DNA from: Erythrophleum ivorense
Taxonomy: Eukaryota; Streptophyta; Magnoliopsida; Fabales; Fabaceae
Direction of reading: 5' to 3'
NCBI GenBank assembly: GCA_026724425.1
Contig: JAIUCV010000345.1
Location: 806,001 to 870,000, forward strand
Length of the DNA: 64,000 nt
Shown: in pieces, positions 52,401 through 63,928 of the stretch
Layout: every line of letters starts with the position of its first letter
Position numbering within the stretch: the first letter of the stretch is position 1
Program-made: the position numbers and the translations under genes
Notes under the pieces: generated by a model
Databases searched by the model: none
What the model was told of the DNA's origin: nothing
The model's input: the letters and a program-made list of their open reading frames with translations, nothing else

Positions 52401-52812
52401 TTTTGCACTTAAGGACTCTTTTACGAGCAATTAAAATCTAATTATAAGGGAAGCAATTTAAATTATATCACTAACTACAAATTTTAATTCAATTTAATTA
52501 TTTGAAATTGTTTGGCACAACCATCAACTACAGGCAAGATTTTTATTCTATTGATTATATTTTGTTATTAATTGAGAATTAGGAACAAAGTTCTTTTTGT
52601 GATATTTGACTATTAAATGTTGTAAGGAATTTGAGATGTCCTAAGGACACTTTATTGTTTTTCTTAATAAATAGATTAAGGCTAGATTTATTCTATAATG
52701 CTGTTTATGTGAATAAAATCTTAAGTATGAAGAAGAATTTGCATGCTTAGTTGGATTTACAAATATTATCTCATATATGTGTCGGTCACGTTTTCAATTT
52801 TAGGGCATGACA
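46413..52812 (+). mobile_element. Possible giant LTR or non-autonomous LTR retroelement (no coding domains)
   Basis: It begins TGTAATAACCCGATAAATTT, like the TGTAACACCCCG starts of many plant Gypsy (Del/Tekay-type) LTRs. It ends GTCGGTCACG...TTAGGGCATGACA, like their ends. The interior has LTR-like text (for example a GCTTATTCCATTATTTATTT / TTTGCAGATAGG segment near 49920-49950) and a short internal duplication around TATTTACCTTCATGGGCT at 49.33-49.40 kb. No gag or pol motif is present in any frame. No 5-bp target duplication is seen (TATCT before, CCCTC after), and I could not divide it into two LTRs. A very long solo LTR, a LARD-type element or two independent pieces are all possible. Confidence 0.4.
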
Positions 52813-52824
52813 CCCTCTTGAGTT

Positions 52825-53121
52825 TTGCTACTTCTTTTTATTTTCAAAATATACATAAATCTTTTATTAAACCAAAAATTACTTTATGCTTTAGTTCACT
52901 TTTAAATCTTTTTTTTAGTAAAATGTTATCTATTAACCTAAATATGTTTTTTTAACTAAAAAAATTTTAAATAGAAGGTAATTTGGTAAAAATAAAAATA
53001 AAAATTAAAGTAAAATATTCAATAACTTTTTGTTTTGGGAGAAATTTGTATATATTTTGAAAATAGAAAATGTTTTGTATATTTCAACAAAATTCATAAG
53101 GTTTTGTGTAATTTGTTAATA
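52825..53121. repeat. Foldback element, long-arm family, copy 3
   Basis: The family blocks CTATTAACCTAAATATG and ATTTTAAATAGAAGG are present, as is an inverted right end reading ATATTTCAACAAAATTCATA...GTGTAATTTG. It lies directly after the LTR-like end at 52812 and directly before an (AC)n(AT)n microsatellite. The left edge is uncertain. Confidence 0.55.
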
Positions 53122-53122
53122 T

Positions 53123-53164
<42 letters not shown>
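53122..53164. repeat. Compound microsatellite (AC)n(AT)n
   Basis: About 8 AC units are followed by about 13 AT units. Confidence 0.95.
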
Positions 53165-53170
<6 letters not shown>

Positions 53171-53320
53171 ACTAAAAAAAATACAAAACCAATTCCACAA
53201 TTATATAAAAAAAATAAACATATAATTGTGGAGAACAAACAAATAATGAATAAACTCGTCACACACACAATTAAAACACAAATAAATTTGAAAGAACGAA
53301 AAAATTCATTGACAAAATGG

Positions 53321-53809
53321 CTAAATGGATTCCTGCATCTGCATCTTCATCTCCTGGTAGAATCTCTCTATGAACCTTTCTGCCTTCTGATCAACCGATT
53401 CATCTTCGTCTTCTAAATCCAACGGCTCAAACAAATCCTCTGCTTCATCTCCAGTGGCGGGAACCGGCATAGCCTCCTCAAGCTCGTTCTCCCCAAATAC
53501 GCCATTAAAGCCACTAACTTCAGATTTGAAATCGCCCAAACACCGAACCAGAAACAGCAAGGAACACAAACCTCCGTACCCTCTGTTCTTGAAGCACTCT
53601 TTTCGACGGAATCGAATCAAGGGAGTGCTTGAAGGCGAAAACTGATACTCTCCGAGGAACCCATTGTTGTAATGCCTGAGAAGCTTGAACTCCTTGCGTA
53701 TCTTGAATCTCTTGAACAAAAGGAGCTTTTGTATGATGGGTTTTCTCAGTTTGGGAATTTTCAAGAGATTCGAGACTTTCTGGAAAAGGAGCGATCTTTT
53801 TCTGTGCAT
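53321..53809 (-). CDS. DUF761 domain protein (cotton-fibre-protein-like), single exon
   Basis: The gene encodes 162 residues. The N-terminus is strongly basic and hydrophobic (KRFKIRKEFKLLRHY, 33-47). It is followed by a conserved block NNGFLGEYQFSPSSTPLI (48-65), which I recognise from this plant family. The middle contains Leu- and Cys-rich GGLCSLLFLVRCLG (79-92) and then an acidic linker. The C-terminal ESVDQKAERFIERFYQEM (137-154) is the DUF761 motif. Family members are small plant-specific proteins of unknown biochemical function, many transcribed in fibre, vascular or stress-related tissue. Length, single exon and motif order are normal and there are no defects. The ATG at 53809 is the first in frame after an upstream leader. 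Plus-strand ORFs in the same place are shadows. Confidence 0.9.
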   Translation of the reverse strand: MHRKRSLLFQKVSNLLKIPKLRKPIIQKLLLFKRFKIRKEFKLLRHYNNGFLGEYQFSPSSTPLIRFRRKECFKNRGYGGLCSLLFLVRCLGDFKSEVSGFNGVFGENELEEAMPVPATGDEAEDLFEPLDLEDEDESVDQKAERFIERFYQEMKMQMQESI

Positions 53810-54160
53810 TTTGTTGATGAGACTATTCGATTCAATCTCTCCAATCGGATCGTGATGCTTAAGAGAGAAAGAGAGGTTTTAAAGGGCACAAAAAGGTGAA
53901 ATGAGAAAAGAGAGTTCAGAATGGCCATGGCGGAGCCGAGCTGTAAAAGCTATGGTCGGTTGCGTTTGGTACTTTGTGATATGTGGAATGGAAATGGAAT
54001 ATACCAAACTAGCCGTTGGACCCTTCGCTCTACACTTCTTTATTTGAATCTCTTTTCTTTTTATTTCCCACTTTTAGGACTTTCTTGTAAAAATTCTCAA
54101 CTCTGTTTTCTCATCTTGTTGAAGCCTAATCGTTTGCTTAGGTAAACAGATATATGTTGG
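53810..54160 (-). promoter_or_regulatory. Leader and promoter region of the DUF761 gene
   Basis: On the minus strand the 70-100 bases before the ATG are rich in CT (CCTCTCTTTCTCTCTTAAGC), as is usual for plant leaders. A weak TATA-like GGTATATTCC lies near 54000. The exact start cannot be fixed. Confidence 0.4.
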
Positions 54161-55239
54161 CCACAGTGATTTCGCATTCAGTTAATTTACTAGATAGAGT
54201 TGATAATTTAGAATGTAAATGATATGGTAAAATAAAAAAATTAAAGAAACAAATTAAAACCCAAAAAAATTTAAGAATAATTTACACTCTCATAAGATGT
54301 GATCAAATTATGTAATCCTTTTTTCTATTATAAAAATTTATATTCTTTTCTTTTAAAATTAAAAGATGTGCTATACTAATTTTTTTAAATGGCCATAAAA
54401 AGGTACAATTACACCTATTTTAATTAAAATACACTTATATCTATTATTTTTATAATAATAAAAATTATTAAATGTGTATTTAACTAATATGAAAATATTC
54501 TATTTTCTAAATTTAAAACAATAAAATGTATAGTTTTTAGCACACAATAAAAAACTTTGAAATAAAAGATTAAAAATATTTTTGATATTATATTTTTAAT
54601 CAAATAAATTGATATTATTATTGAAGATATTTTAGTCATATTTTAATTTTAAAAGGATTTGTGTATATTTTTATAATAAAAGAGAGTAATATGTAATTTA
54701 AGCATTTTCATAAAAAATAATTTATTCAAAATTTAAAGAACGGACTATACTTTCTTAGAGTATGTTTTTAGTGAGACAGATATTTTTTATAATTAAATTT
54801 ATATTATTTTTGGACAAAATTTAAATATATTTTAAGTGTTTATCATCTGGTTTAAAAACACACACAAGTAAAATTCTTTGCAACTCGATATTACACAATT
54901 AAATATTTTAAAAAAATTGCTCTACATATTATGATTTTATTGGTAGCAAATATTTAGAAAAATTATATATTGTTCTTATTTTTGTACATTATGCGAGACG
55001 GAATGTTACCTTGCGAAAAGTAACACAGTGTTCAATTAATGTTAAAGAAATAAACGTCAAAAAAGTTCAAAAATAATAGTATAATTAAGAATATTATTTC
55101 GTTTATACATGATTTTGAACTTTTGATCTTTAGCTAACATTAATTTGTGTTAAAGAACAAGTTATGCGTAAAAGTAAGTAACATCCATATAGTGCCTTGA
55201 TATGGATTCTTCAGTGTTTCATACTTTATTCAGCTAATC
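54161..55239. other. Intergenic, dispersed AT-rich repeat
   Basis: No gene. The part 54415-54720 (TATTAAATGTGTATTTAACT and TTTTAGTCATATTTTAATTT) resembles the repeat units at 34.7 and 41.5-42.2 kb. Confidence 0.45.
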
Positions 55240-55665
55240 TTTTTGGCTCTGTTTGTTTTAACATAGGGGAGAGAAGAAAAGGGAGTCTAATGAGTTTTGT
55301 TTGGTTAAAAAGAATGGGAGAGGAGGGGAGGGAAGGTAATTATATTTGGATAAATTTATTTTTATATTATTTTATTTTTTATAAAAAAAGTTATTTATAT
55401 CAATATTTTTTAAAAAAATTATAAATTTCAATTTTTTTTATTTTTAATTTCTAATAAAAAAATTATCTTAAATTTTATTAAATGTTAATATATTAAAAAA
55501 TTAAAAAATAAATTATAAATTAAAAAATTCTTCTCCACTCCTCTCCAAAACTCCCAATTTGGAGAGGAGGAAAATTTGTCCTCCTTCCTTCCTCTTTCTT
55601 TCAATTTTTTTTAACTAAACATCTTATTCCCTTCCCCTATTTTTCAAAAATCACCAACTAAACAT
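55240..55665. mobile_element. Foldback MITE with TGTTTRGTT-type ends
   Basis: Left side: CTGTTTGTTTTAACATAGGGG, GAGAGAAGAAAAGGGAG and TTTTGTTTGGTTAAAAAG. Inverted right side: ATGTTTAGTTGGTGATTTTT, AGGGGAAGGGAATAAG and ATGTTTAGTTAAAAAA. A second inner pair is GGGAGAGGAGGGGAGGG against CCTCCTTCCTTCCTC. It is about 426 bp and noncoding. The 75-codon ORF across the left arm is an artefact. Confidence 0.6.
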
Positions 55666-56424
55666 ATCATTCTTTTTATTAATTATTAAGTTTTACATTT
55701 AATTTTGAGTTTTGATTGATTAGGTCGAGCAACCTAACTTTCTGACATGGAGCAGGGGCAAGATGGGAAAAAAAAAGTTTGATGTGTGTATTTGGGGGTG
55801 TGTGTATATATATATATATATATATATCAATTTTGTCCAATTTTAAGTCAATTTAGTTTGATTTAATTTCAATTTTAAATACCCTAATTACAACGAAGTC
55901 ACTAAAGGATCAAAATTCAAACCCTAATTAAAATTAAAGTTAACCAATAAAAAATTGTCTTCTAGGTCTTCCAATCTTTCAAAGAAATGTTTGACTTTTC
56001 TTCCCGCAAGAAATTTCAAATAGTCATTTGTCAATTAATCTTATAACAGTGGCGTTAGGAAGTTACGTGTGAAGAATCAAATTAACTAAAATTCCCCTCT
56101 CGCCCTTTTTAATATCACGACACAAAAATTAAATTTTTATCTTTTATAAGCTATTTATTTCTCTTTTACTATTATACCACGCCTACTGATTTAAAAAGTT
56201 TCACCTAAAAATTAAATTTTACATTATATAACCCTTGTTGACTGTTGTATTTTTAATTATATAATCTAACAAACTAGCAAATAGTTATATTTCTGACTAT
56301 TCAATAAAAAAAAAATAGCAAATAGGATTTGATTGATCGAGAAAAATCCATTTGTAACATTAATCTAAAAAACTACTCAAATTGGATAATCATCATCCAA
56401 CTATACTCTAATTAGCTAACTATA
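55666..56424. other. Intergenic, nothing coding
   Basis: It contains an (AT)n run at 55805-55828. No gene or structured repeat that I can support. Confidence 0.45.
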
Positions 56425-56540
56425 ATTCAAATAGTTGGCCTAATGATTAAAAATGTATGTTTGTTATCTTGACTAGTGGAATTCAAATCTTCGAATTAAC
56501 AAGTAGGAGAATTTATCATTTTAAATACAACAAGTCAATA
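56425..56540 (+). repeat. Possible SINE fragment
   Basis: AGTTGGCCTAATGATTAA resembles an RNA polymerase III box A, and GTGGAATTCAAATCT about 40 bp later resembles a weak box B. No duplication or tail was confirmed. Confidence 0.3.
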
Positions 56541-56972
56541 TGGGAAATGTATATTTAATACCCTTTGAATGGGAATATAATATCAATTAACGAAAAAACT
56601 AACCCAATCGAGAATACTTTAATGGTATAGAAAGGGGGAAAAAAACTAACTATAAATCTAGAAATCTAAATTAACATAAAATAATAGAATAAATCATCAT
56701 TCTATCTATTCATCTTATATGGTAGATGAGAAAATCTTTAAAATATATATATGAGATTAAAATAAAAGCATTTTTTAGATAATTCTTTTCGCTCGGGTCC
56801 TGATCCACGTTTCACAATAGGATTAACAAAATTTATGTAGGCCCAACTGTCATTATAAAATAGGAGAAAGTTCAAATTTAATTAAAAAATTGATACATAA
56901 ATTTTAATATATAACAAAATACATCTTCAAAGTTTAGACTAATATAAAAACATTACATATCAATTAAAATTA
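56541..56972. other. Intergenic, nothing seen
   Basis: AT-rich DNA with no supported feature. Confidence 0.4.
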
Positions 56973-57325
56973 AGAATAAATTACACAAATTTTTATTAAA
57001 TTTTGTTGAAATCACACAAATTTTTTTATTATTAAAAAATATATTTTAGTTTAATTTTAAAATTTTCAACTAATATACTTTCCATAACTTAAATATAGAA
57101 ATATATTATATTTAAATATACATAAATAAATATAAAAAATAATAGATTTTTTCTTCATCAAATTTAACAATATATATATAAGTTAATAAAATGTATTTTA
57201 GTTAAAAAATTTTAAAATTAAACTAAAATGCAATACAACTTTTTATTTCAAAAGAAATAGACGTATATTTTAAAAATCAAAGAGTTATTCACATAATTTT
57301 AATAAAATTTATATAATTTATTTTA
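56973..57325. repeat. Foldback element, long-arm family, copy 4
   Basis: The left arm begins GAATAAATTACACAAATTTT and contains AAATTTTGTTGAAATCACAC and AGTTTAATTTTAAAATTTT. The right arm carries the inverted AAATTTTAAAATTAAACTAA and ends ATATAATTTATTTTATAAT. It is the clearest copy of the outer ends. Confidence 0.7.
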
Positions 57326-57559
57326 TAATTAATTACAAGAGAATGTTTTCTTGGTTCAACAATTTCCATTGGCAACATTAATTTTGAATGGATATATATA
57401 TATATATATATAAGGCCATGTGAATTTTTTAGAATTAATTTTAATTAAAATTTATTTTTTTTATGCTAGTGTAAAGTTTAACAAGGTTTTTTGTAATTAA
57501 ATTTTAATGATAAGAGATGAAAAAAATATAATTTCGGTATTAAATAATAAATTATATTA
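57326..57559. other. Spacer with (AT)n microsatellite
   Basis: An (AT)n run lies at 57392-57413. Nothing else is seen. Confidence 0.5.
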
Positions 57560-57830
57560 TGGAATTAAAAAAAGAAGCGCCATAATCCCTGGTTGCGTGG
57601 GGGCGAACACTGTAAAAGGGTTTGTTTCCAAGACTCATGCCTTGGTTTGCGTCAAAGCTTGCATACCGTACCACATGGAATTCCGCATGCACTGGATTCC
57701 TTTCCCTCCACACAATCCCCTTCTCCATTCCTGTGATGCTTTCACGCCTTCTTCAAGAAATCCCTCACCTCACCTCCACCATTACGTTAGCTTTGCATCA
57801 CAACCTCAATTATTAATTCCAAAAACATTC
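57560..57830. other. GC-richer island of unknown nature
   Basis: This roughly 270-bp block is much richer in G and C than its neighbours and carries a plus-strand ORF (57507-57881, 124 codons) that extends past it on both sides into AT-rich DNA. The ORF has no motif I recognise and begins within AT-rich sequence, so I do not call a gene. It may be a gene relic, an exon of a noncoding RNA or part of a transposon. Confidence 0.4.
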
Positions 57831-60744
57831 ACCAAAATTATACAAATAAAATTTGTATGTAAAATAAATATTAATAATTAAATATATAAATAATGATATA
57901 ATAAGAATTGTTCAACATTCATAACTACTCTTAAAAAAAATCTTTTAGTTGAAAAGAGAAAGAAACAATCAATGAATTTCATTTTATATAAGACTCACAT
58001 TTTTATTTTTATTTTTCTTAGGGTACATTTATTATAAAAATATTTAAATTGTTATAGTGGAAATTCTTTTATATTAAAAAAAATTATGTAGAATAGAGGT
58101 ACAGTAAGCCACTTATCCAAGGCCCACATCTATTTATTGCGCTTTCCTTCATAAAAAAATTTCAATATATGAAAGAATTTAAATTCAAAATTATTAATTC
58201 TTGTATGGGTCATTGATGACACCACTTGGATGATGATTCGCCCATTGGTAATTGAGAAAGTCTTGTGATAAATGATTTAATTCAAATTATTAGGATTTGG
58301 TTCTTAAAATAAGAATTAAATCCAACAACACTAAGTCGTCCTAACATATAAATTTAAGAAAAATACTATTTGAATTAAGGTTCTTAGACCGATTTATATA
58401 TCTGTTAATTATTCTATTTTGTTAAAGTAAGCCGTTCATGCTAAAATAAAGAGGTTTATTAAAAAAATTTGTCATCTAATGTCAAAAGCAAAAATTCATA
58501 ATAGGTCTTACTACATATTAAATATTTGTCTTCATTTTTGCAAGTTAATTCCTCCCTCTTATCTAGCATCCAAAATTGACTCTTACCTAGTCAATATATT
58601 TGGTTTAACCATATATATATATATATATATATATAAAGTTAGTTAAAATTGGAGTCTTAGGTGCGTATTATATAACGCTATCCTTCAATAACTGATAAAT
58701 TGCCTAGCTGTTGTTGAGAGGGATGGATTTAAAGAAAGGATTAGATTTAGATGTAACCTTTTATATTTTTGTTATTAAATTTGTTAGTTAAAATATGATA
58801 AATATATAATTATCTAATAATAATATGATAATTATATGGTTTGAAAAAAATTATATAATTATTTATAAAAATCCTATACTTATCATGTTATTATTAGATA
58901 ATCAAATATTTATTATATTTTAATTGAAAAATCTGATAATAAAAATATATAAAAATATAAATCAGTTTTGTTATTATCAAGTAATGAGGATATACATATT
59001 TTGAACATTTTAATATCAAGTATTAAAATATAAAATAATACAATATTTATGTTTCCTATAATGATTGAAAACTGTCCCCAAAAAAAAAAAAAATATATAT
59101 ATATATATATATTAAATAATGTGCTTAGAAAATCTGATAGGGATAATTCACATTTCATTTTAGGCCGTGAAAATAACACCGGAGGAAACAAAAAATAAAT
59201 TGAAAAAAAAAAATCAAGGCCATTCTTTAAAAAAAAGAAAAAGAAAGGAAACTAGCCCCAAAAAAATTAATTAATTATCATGCACATTCATTGAACAGCT
59301 AATTTCACTTTTTAAAGGGATTTTACAGAAATAAAAATAAAATTAAGGAGAGAGTTATACAATCAATCGGAAATGTGGAAAAGAATTATGTTTTAGTATA
59401 TCCTATAACAACTTTAAAAAAATTTCAACTTGATAATTCTCTCAAAATTAAAAATAAATCATGAAAGAACTTGGAAAGTAAGTCAATCTTTTGCTGCAAT
59501 TTTTAAATTCTTTTTTGTTTTTAATTTAAGAAACTAGATAACTAACTGCAATGGTAGGAGGGACAAACATCTATCTTTCAATTTTTAATAGCAATTAAGT
59601 GATTTTTTTAACAAAAAGAAACTAAAAATATTTTTGAAGAATTATACTTAGACATAATCCATTATATCTTTATTATTAAGTTTTAAAATTAAAATATAAC
59701 AATTATATATTTTTAATTAAAATATAAATTTAATTAAAAATATATATACTTATCATGTTATTATAAAAAAATTATATACTTATCAAGTTTTGATTGAAAA
59801 AACCTAATAATAAATATGTAAAAACTATATATACAGTTTTTTCATTCTTGAATTCTTTCACATTAGCCTACTACATTTAAAATTTTAATCTTAAAATGTC
59901 TCCGACAATAATTGAACTCATGTTGTTAAGGATATATATATATATATATATTCATATCACTTGAGCTAACCTAGCTTTTTTCTTAATCAATTGATATTTG
60001 AAAATTTGTATGGAAAAATTATACATTTGATCCCTATAATGAGTTTAAGTTTTAAATTTGGCCCTTATAAGTTATTTATAGTTAACTTGAGATCGATATG
60101 AAAGAATGTTAAAAGACTTCTAGCCCTGGGCTCTATGGGAATCAAAAGCTTGCAAGTAAGTTAGATAATTGATAAGAAGGAAAACAATAACTCAAACTTG
60201 CCAAAGAAAGATAGGCACAGTGGAGAAGGAAAAAGGAAAAAAATAAATGTTTATGTAATAATATTCTCAAGAGATTGCAAGCTCTAACTACGCAAGACAA
60301 TTAGAACCCAAGTCAATCAAGAAATCTCAAAAAGCTTGCTCATTCAGACAATTGATTAACATCTTAAATTCCTCTCCATTTGAATGAACCTAGAATCCCA
60401 TCTACTTTTGATCAAAGAAAAAAAAAATCTAACTCTTCCTATGCCATGGTTATTCATCAATTTCAATAGATTGAAAAATTAGGTGACAAACTTTGATTTT
60501 CCTAGGTACATGGACCCATAATGAAACCCATGTGGAGAAATTTGTTTTCATAAGCTTATTTTATGAGGAGAAAAAATTCAACAGTTTTACTTTAATTTTT
60601 TAAAAAATAAAAAATAAAGTAAGAAAAAATTTTAATTTTTGCTTTAACTCAATATTTTTAGGTTGCTATCATCATTTTCACCAATTTTGTGGTCACCACC
60701 ACCATGGTTGTTCGTCTTAGATCAAGCTTGAGCCCATATAAGGA
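57831..60744. other. Intergenic, no gene supported
   Basis: AT-rich DNA with (AT)n runs at 58612-58637, 59093-59111 and 59936-59951. Around 58790-58930 and 59690-59830, similar words (TTAAAATATAA and TACTTATCATGTTATTA) occur in both places, suggesting two copies of an old repeat. The segment 60120-60360 is slightly richer in GC, with no motif. Confidence 0.45.
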
Positions 60745-61095
60745 TTTTGAAGATGAAACTTGACTTTGGTTCAAGATCTAAAAAGAAAAGTTCAAATAAT
60801 TAGAAATTTTTGGAATGAGTTGGGATTATACTTAAGCTTGAACATTTTTATTTGAGTCCAAAATAAAAATTTTGAAAACAAGATAAGCTTGGACATAAGC
60901 TTAAATCCGTATATTTCAACTTAGCTAGAGCTTGAGCATAAATAAAACAATTTAAAAATAGGCCATGCTTGTGTAAGATCTTGAACCCTAAAATTTCTAT
61001 TTGAGCCAAAATAAGAATTTTGAAAATAAGTTAGACTTGAGTTTTGACGTGGACATTTATATCAAGCCTAAATAAAATTTTTGAAAATAAGCTTG
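60745..61095. repeat. Imperfect tandem repeats with AAAATTTTGAAAA(C/T)AAG core
   Basis: Three diverged units share ATTTTGAAAACAAGATAAGC, ATTTTGAAAATAAGTTAGAC and TTTTTGAAAATAAGCTTGAT, with AAGCTTGGACAT or CTTGAG(C/T) words between them. The spacing varies from about 60 to 150 bp. Confidence 0.55.
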
Positions 61096-62240
61096 ATGTA
61101 TACCTTGCGATGGATGTAAACATATTTATTTGTAGAGTGTTAAACAGATCAACTCAACTCATTGTGGGTTGGTTAAATAGGTTGACTTGTTTAAATCTAC
61201 TTGGTTAGGCAAACTGAACTAAACTTCTCATGTGAGTTAAGCATGCCACTACAAAAAAGGAAAAAAAAATACAAAGCCTGTTTAGCAAATCTTGTAATTC
61301 TTAAAGAATAAGTTGAAGGTTGGAGATTGTAGCAGATATTGCTATTCTTAAATAAATCAAAGTTATTATTCTCATTATTTCTCCTACATCTTGTTAAAGG
61401 TTGTAGATATGCAACTGCAATAAAGGTTGAAAGTTGGAATGATTAGGTTGTTGAATGACTGAGTTGTTAGAAGAGAAAGCACAATTGAATTGTCAAAGGT
61501 TGAAGTTTTTGCATCTTATGTCCTATATCTAAGTGAAGTACTCACAAAGACACATATCATAGGCTGAAGAGGACTAAGGTGAAGAGAAGATGAGGAGTGA
61601 ACGACAGAATGAGGTGAGGTTGAGTTGCTTGACGATAGAACTTGGGTTGTGCAGTGTTAATCACTGTTCACATGTTGGTTGGATATTTGGTAATTCGGTT
61701 TAGGAGATTTTAAAAAGAAAAATACATTAAATGAGCCAACCTATAAGTTATGTAAACTAGCCTATTTAGTTGGTGGGTCGAATGAATTAGGGCAAATATA
61801 ATCCTGCTAAAAATTTATTTTAAGTAATAGGTTAATTCAACTCACCAAATTAATAGGTTAAACGGGCTAAACTCAATAGGTCAATTTATTTTAATAGCTC
61901 TATTTATTTGGGTTGAGCTAGTATTAGAATGTCAATTAGAAAAATAAGACTAATTTGGGTCAAAGCTCAAATTTAAATATATTTATTTATAAAATATAAT
62001 TTTTAAAAATTAATTAGACCAAACTTGATTTTAAACATAGACATTTTTATTTTTACCTACCATAGTCACCATGGTAGCCTACCACCGCTTAGGTAAGCCA
62101 CCACAATTGTTGTAGGAATGTAGCCCCTCTCTCTCTCTATGTGCGAGCGTGCTCACGCGTGTGTTTGGGGGTTCCTTGTATCATAACTGCTTATTTGGTA
62201 TAGTTAAATAAGAATTGATAACCTTTAAGGAGTTAAGAGA
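61096..62240. other. Intergenic, possible MITE related to the one at 22.2 kb
   Basis: At 61140-61930, words such as AACTCATTGTGGGTTGGTTA on the left and ATAGGTCAATTTATTTTAAT on the right resemble the GTTAACTC / GTCAA-type ends at 22206-22690. A purine-rich patch at 61560-61640 carries no gene. GTGCGAGCGTGCTCACGC at 62140 is a small palindrome. Confidence 0.35.
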
Positions 62241-63359
62241 TAAAATTAAGATCAATATATATATATATATATAAGACTTGATATATATTTTAAACTAAAT
62301 ACAAATCATAATATATTACTTCTTGTAATTTAGTGCCAAATGACATGGCACGATGATATTTGTTTGGATTTTGCAATAAATCAATGATGTTTTATTATTA
62401 TTATTATTATTATTATTGTTAGTAGTAGTATTAGTTGGTTTATTGAATTTTGGAATGATTGTAATATAAATATAAATTAATTGCGAATATATAGAAAAAT
62501 ATGCATTGATCATTTAAGGATTGCATTGTCTTATACATTGTTTGATAAAATAGATTCAAATTAATTATTTTTAAAGATATTTTTTTAAACTAAAATCAAG
62601 TAGATCTATCTTACTTTTAATTAGTTCTTATAATTAGCGAGACCTTTATTTGTCCCTCTCAAGTAGTGTATCAGAAAATACTACCTGTTTTGTCTCCTAT
62701 ATATGATATAATTAAAGGCAATCAAATTTGCATAATAAAAATGAAAAGATATTTAATTATGAAAAAATAAACTAAAAGGAATACATGGTTGTTGGATTTT
62801 ACAATTAATAAAAAAAAATTGTTTTCTGATTTTCGTTTAAATTTCTCCTTTCCGTCACAGGTATGTATGAATATAGCTATGTCATGTAAATTTTAAAACA
62901 TTAATTTCCTTTTTGTTTCAAACATTTGATCCCAGAAAATTTAAAAATATTTAGTGCAAAATTATATATACAAAATGTCATCTTTCACCTGGTCAACTAA
63001 TATCCTAAGATCAAGTTTTTATTGTTGGTCAATGATCTAGTGATTAAAAAGTAATGCTAATTTCTAAGGGGGCTAATTAAATCAGATAATATTTTAAAAA
63101 AATAAAATAAAAGGAAGAAGATGGAAAAATCCCATAAGACAACAACACCGAACACAACAAAAACAGGTGGGTGCGCAATCGTATTCCTTGTTTAACACCT
63201 TACACTTCCTAAATCCCATTTTAACAAAAAGAAAAAAAGGTTCATTCCATAAGTCCTCTTGTCTTTTATCTTCCTTTCAAAAATAATTTTAATCCATCTC
63301 TGTTATCATTAATTCAAGATGAAAATTATGTTAATTTCAATTTCAAGTTAACTATAAAT

Positions 63360-63360
<1 letters not shown>
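62241..63360. other. Intergenic with microsatellites
   Basis: (AT)n at 62251-62271 and (TTA)n at 62392-62418. No gene seen. Confidence 0.5.
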
Positions 63361-63396
<36 letters not shown>

Positions 63397-63472
63397 GACT
63401 ATTGGCAACCATATGACTATTGGCAACCATATGACTATTGGCAACCACTTCTTTTGTGTGTGTGTGTGTGTG
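63361..63472. repeat. (AT)n, 18-bp minisatellite x3 and (TG)n
   Basis: An (AT)n run is followed by three exact copies of ATATGACTATTGGCAACC (63393-63410, 63411-63428, 63429-63446), and then (TG)n at 63454-63472. The short ORF over it simply repeats the translated unit. Confidence 0.97.
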
Positions 63473-63928
63473 GCCAAAATAGGGAACCAAGTCTTACAAG
63501 GACTCAAATTCACTTGAGAATAGAAGGGCTTAAATGTACGGCTGTGATTGAGTTACATTATTTGAGTCTTCATGATTGACAGTATTTTTGAACACTCCTA
63601 ATCCTAGTCCAAATTATAAAGCTTGACATTGGGAAAAAATAAAAAATTTCAAAATAAAAAAGAAAGAACTATAATTAAGTACTTTTAAGTTTATAAATCT
63701 TGTAATAAAAAAATTTGTTATAACTAAATTTTCTTAAAAATTATAATTTTCACAATTTCAACCACTTCTTTTTAAATAAATTTTTGTAAACTTAAAATTC
63801 TTGATATAATTTTTTCAAGAGAAAGGAGCATGAAAGCACTAAAGGCGCATTTTAGCGCTAGCCTCGAATACCAAGGTCCTATAACCCGAACGTTAAAACC
63901 GCCCTCTTCCTTCGTTTTCCCTCACTTG
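63473..63928. other. Intergenic / upstream region of a gene beyond the window
   Basis: No coding sequence. From about 63840 the sequence becomes GC-richer, with GGCGCATTTTAGCGCTAGCC and ACCCGAACG, suggesting proximal promoter DNA of the following gene. Confidence 0.45.
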
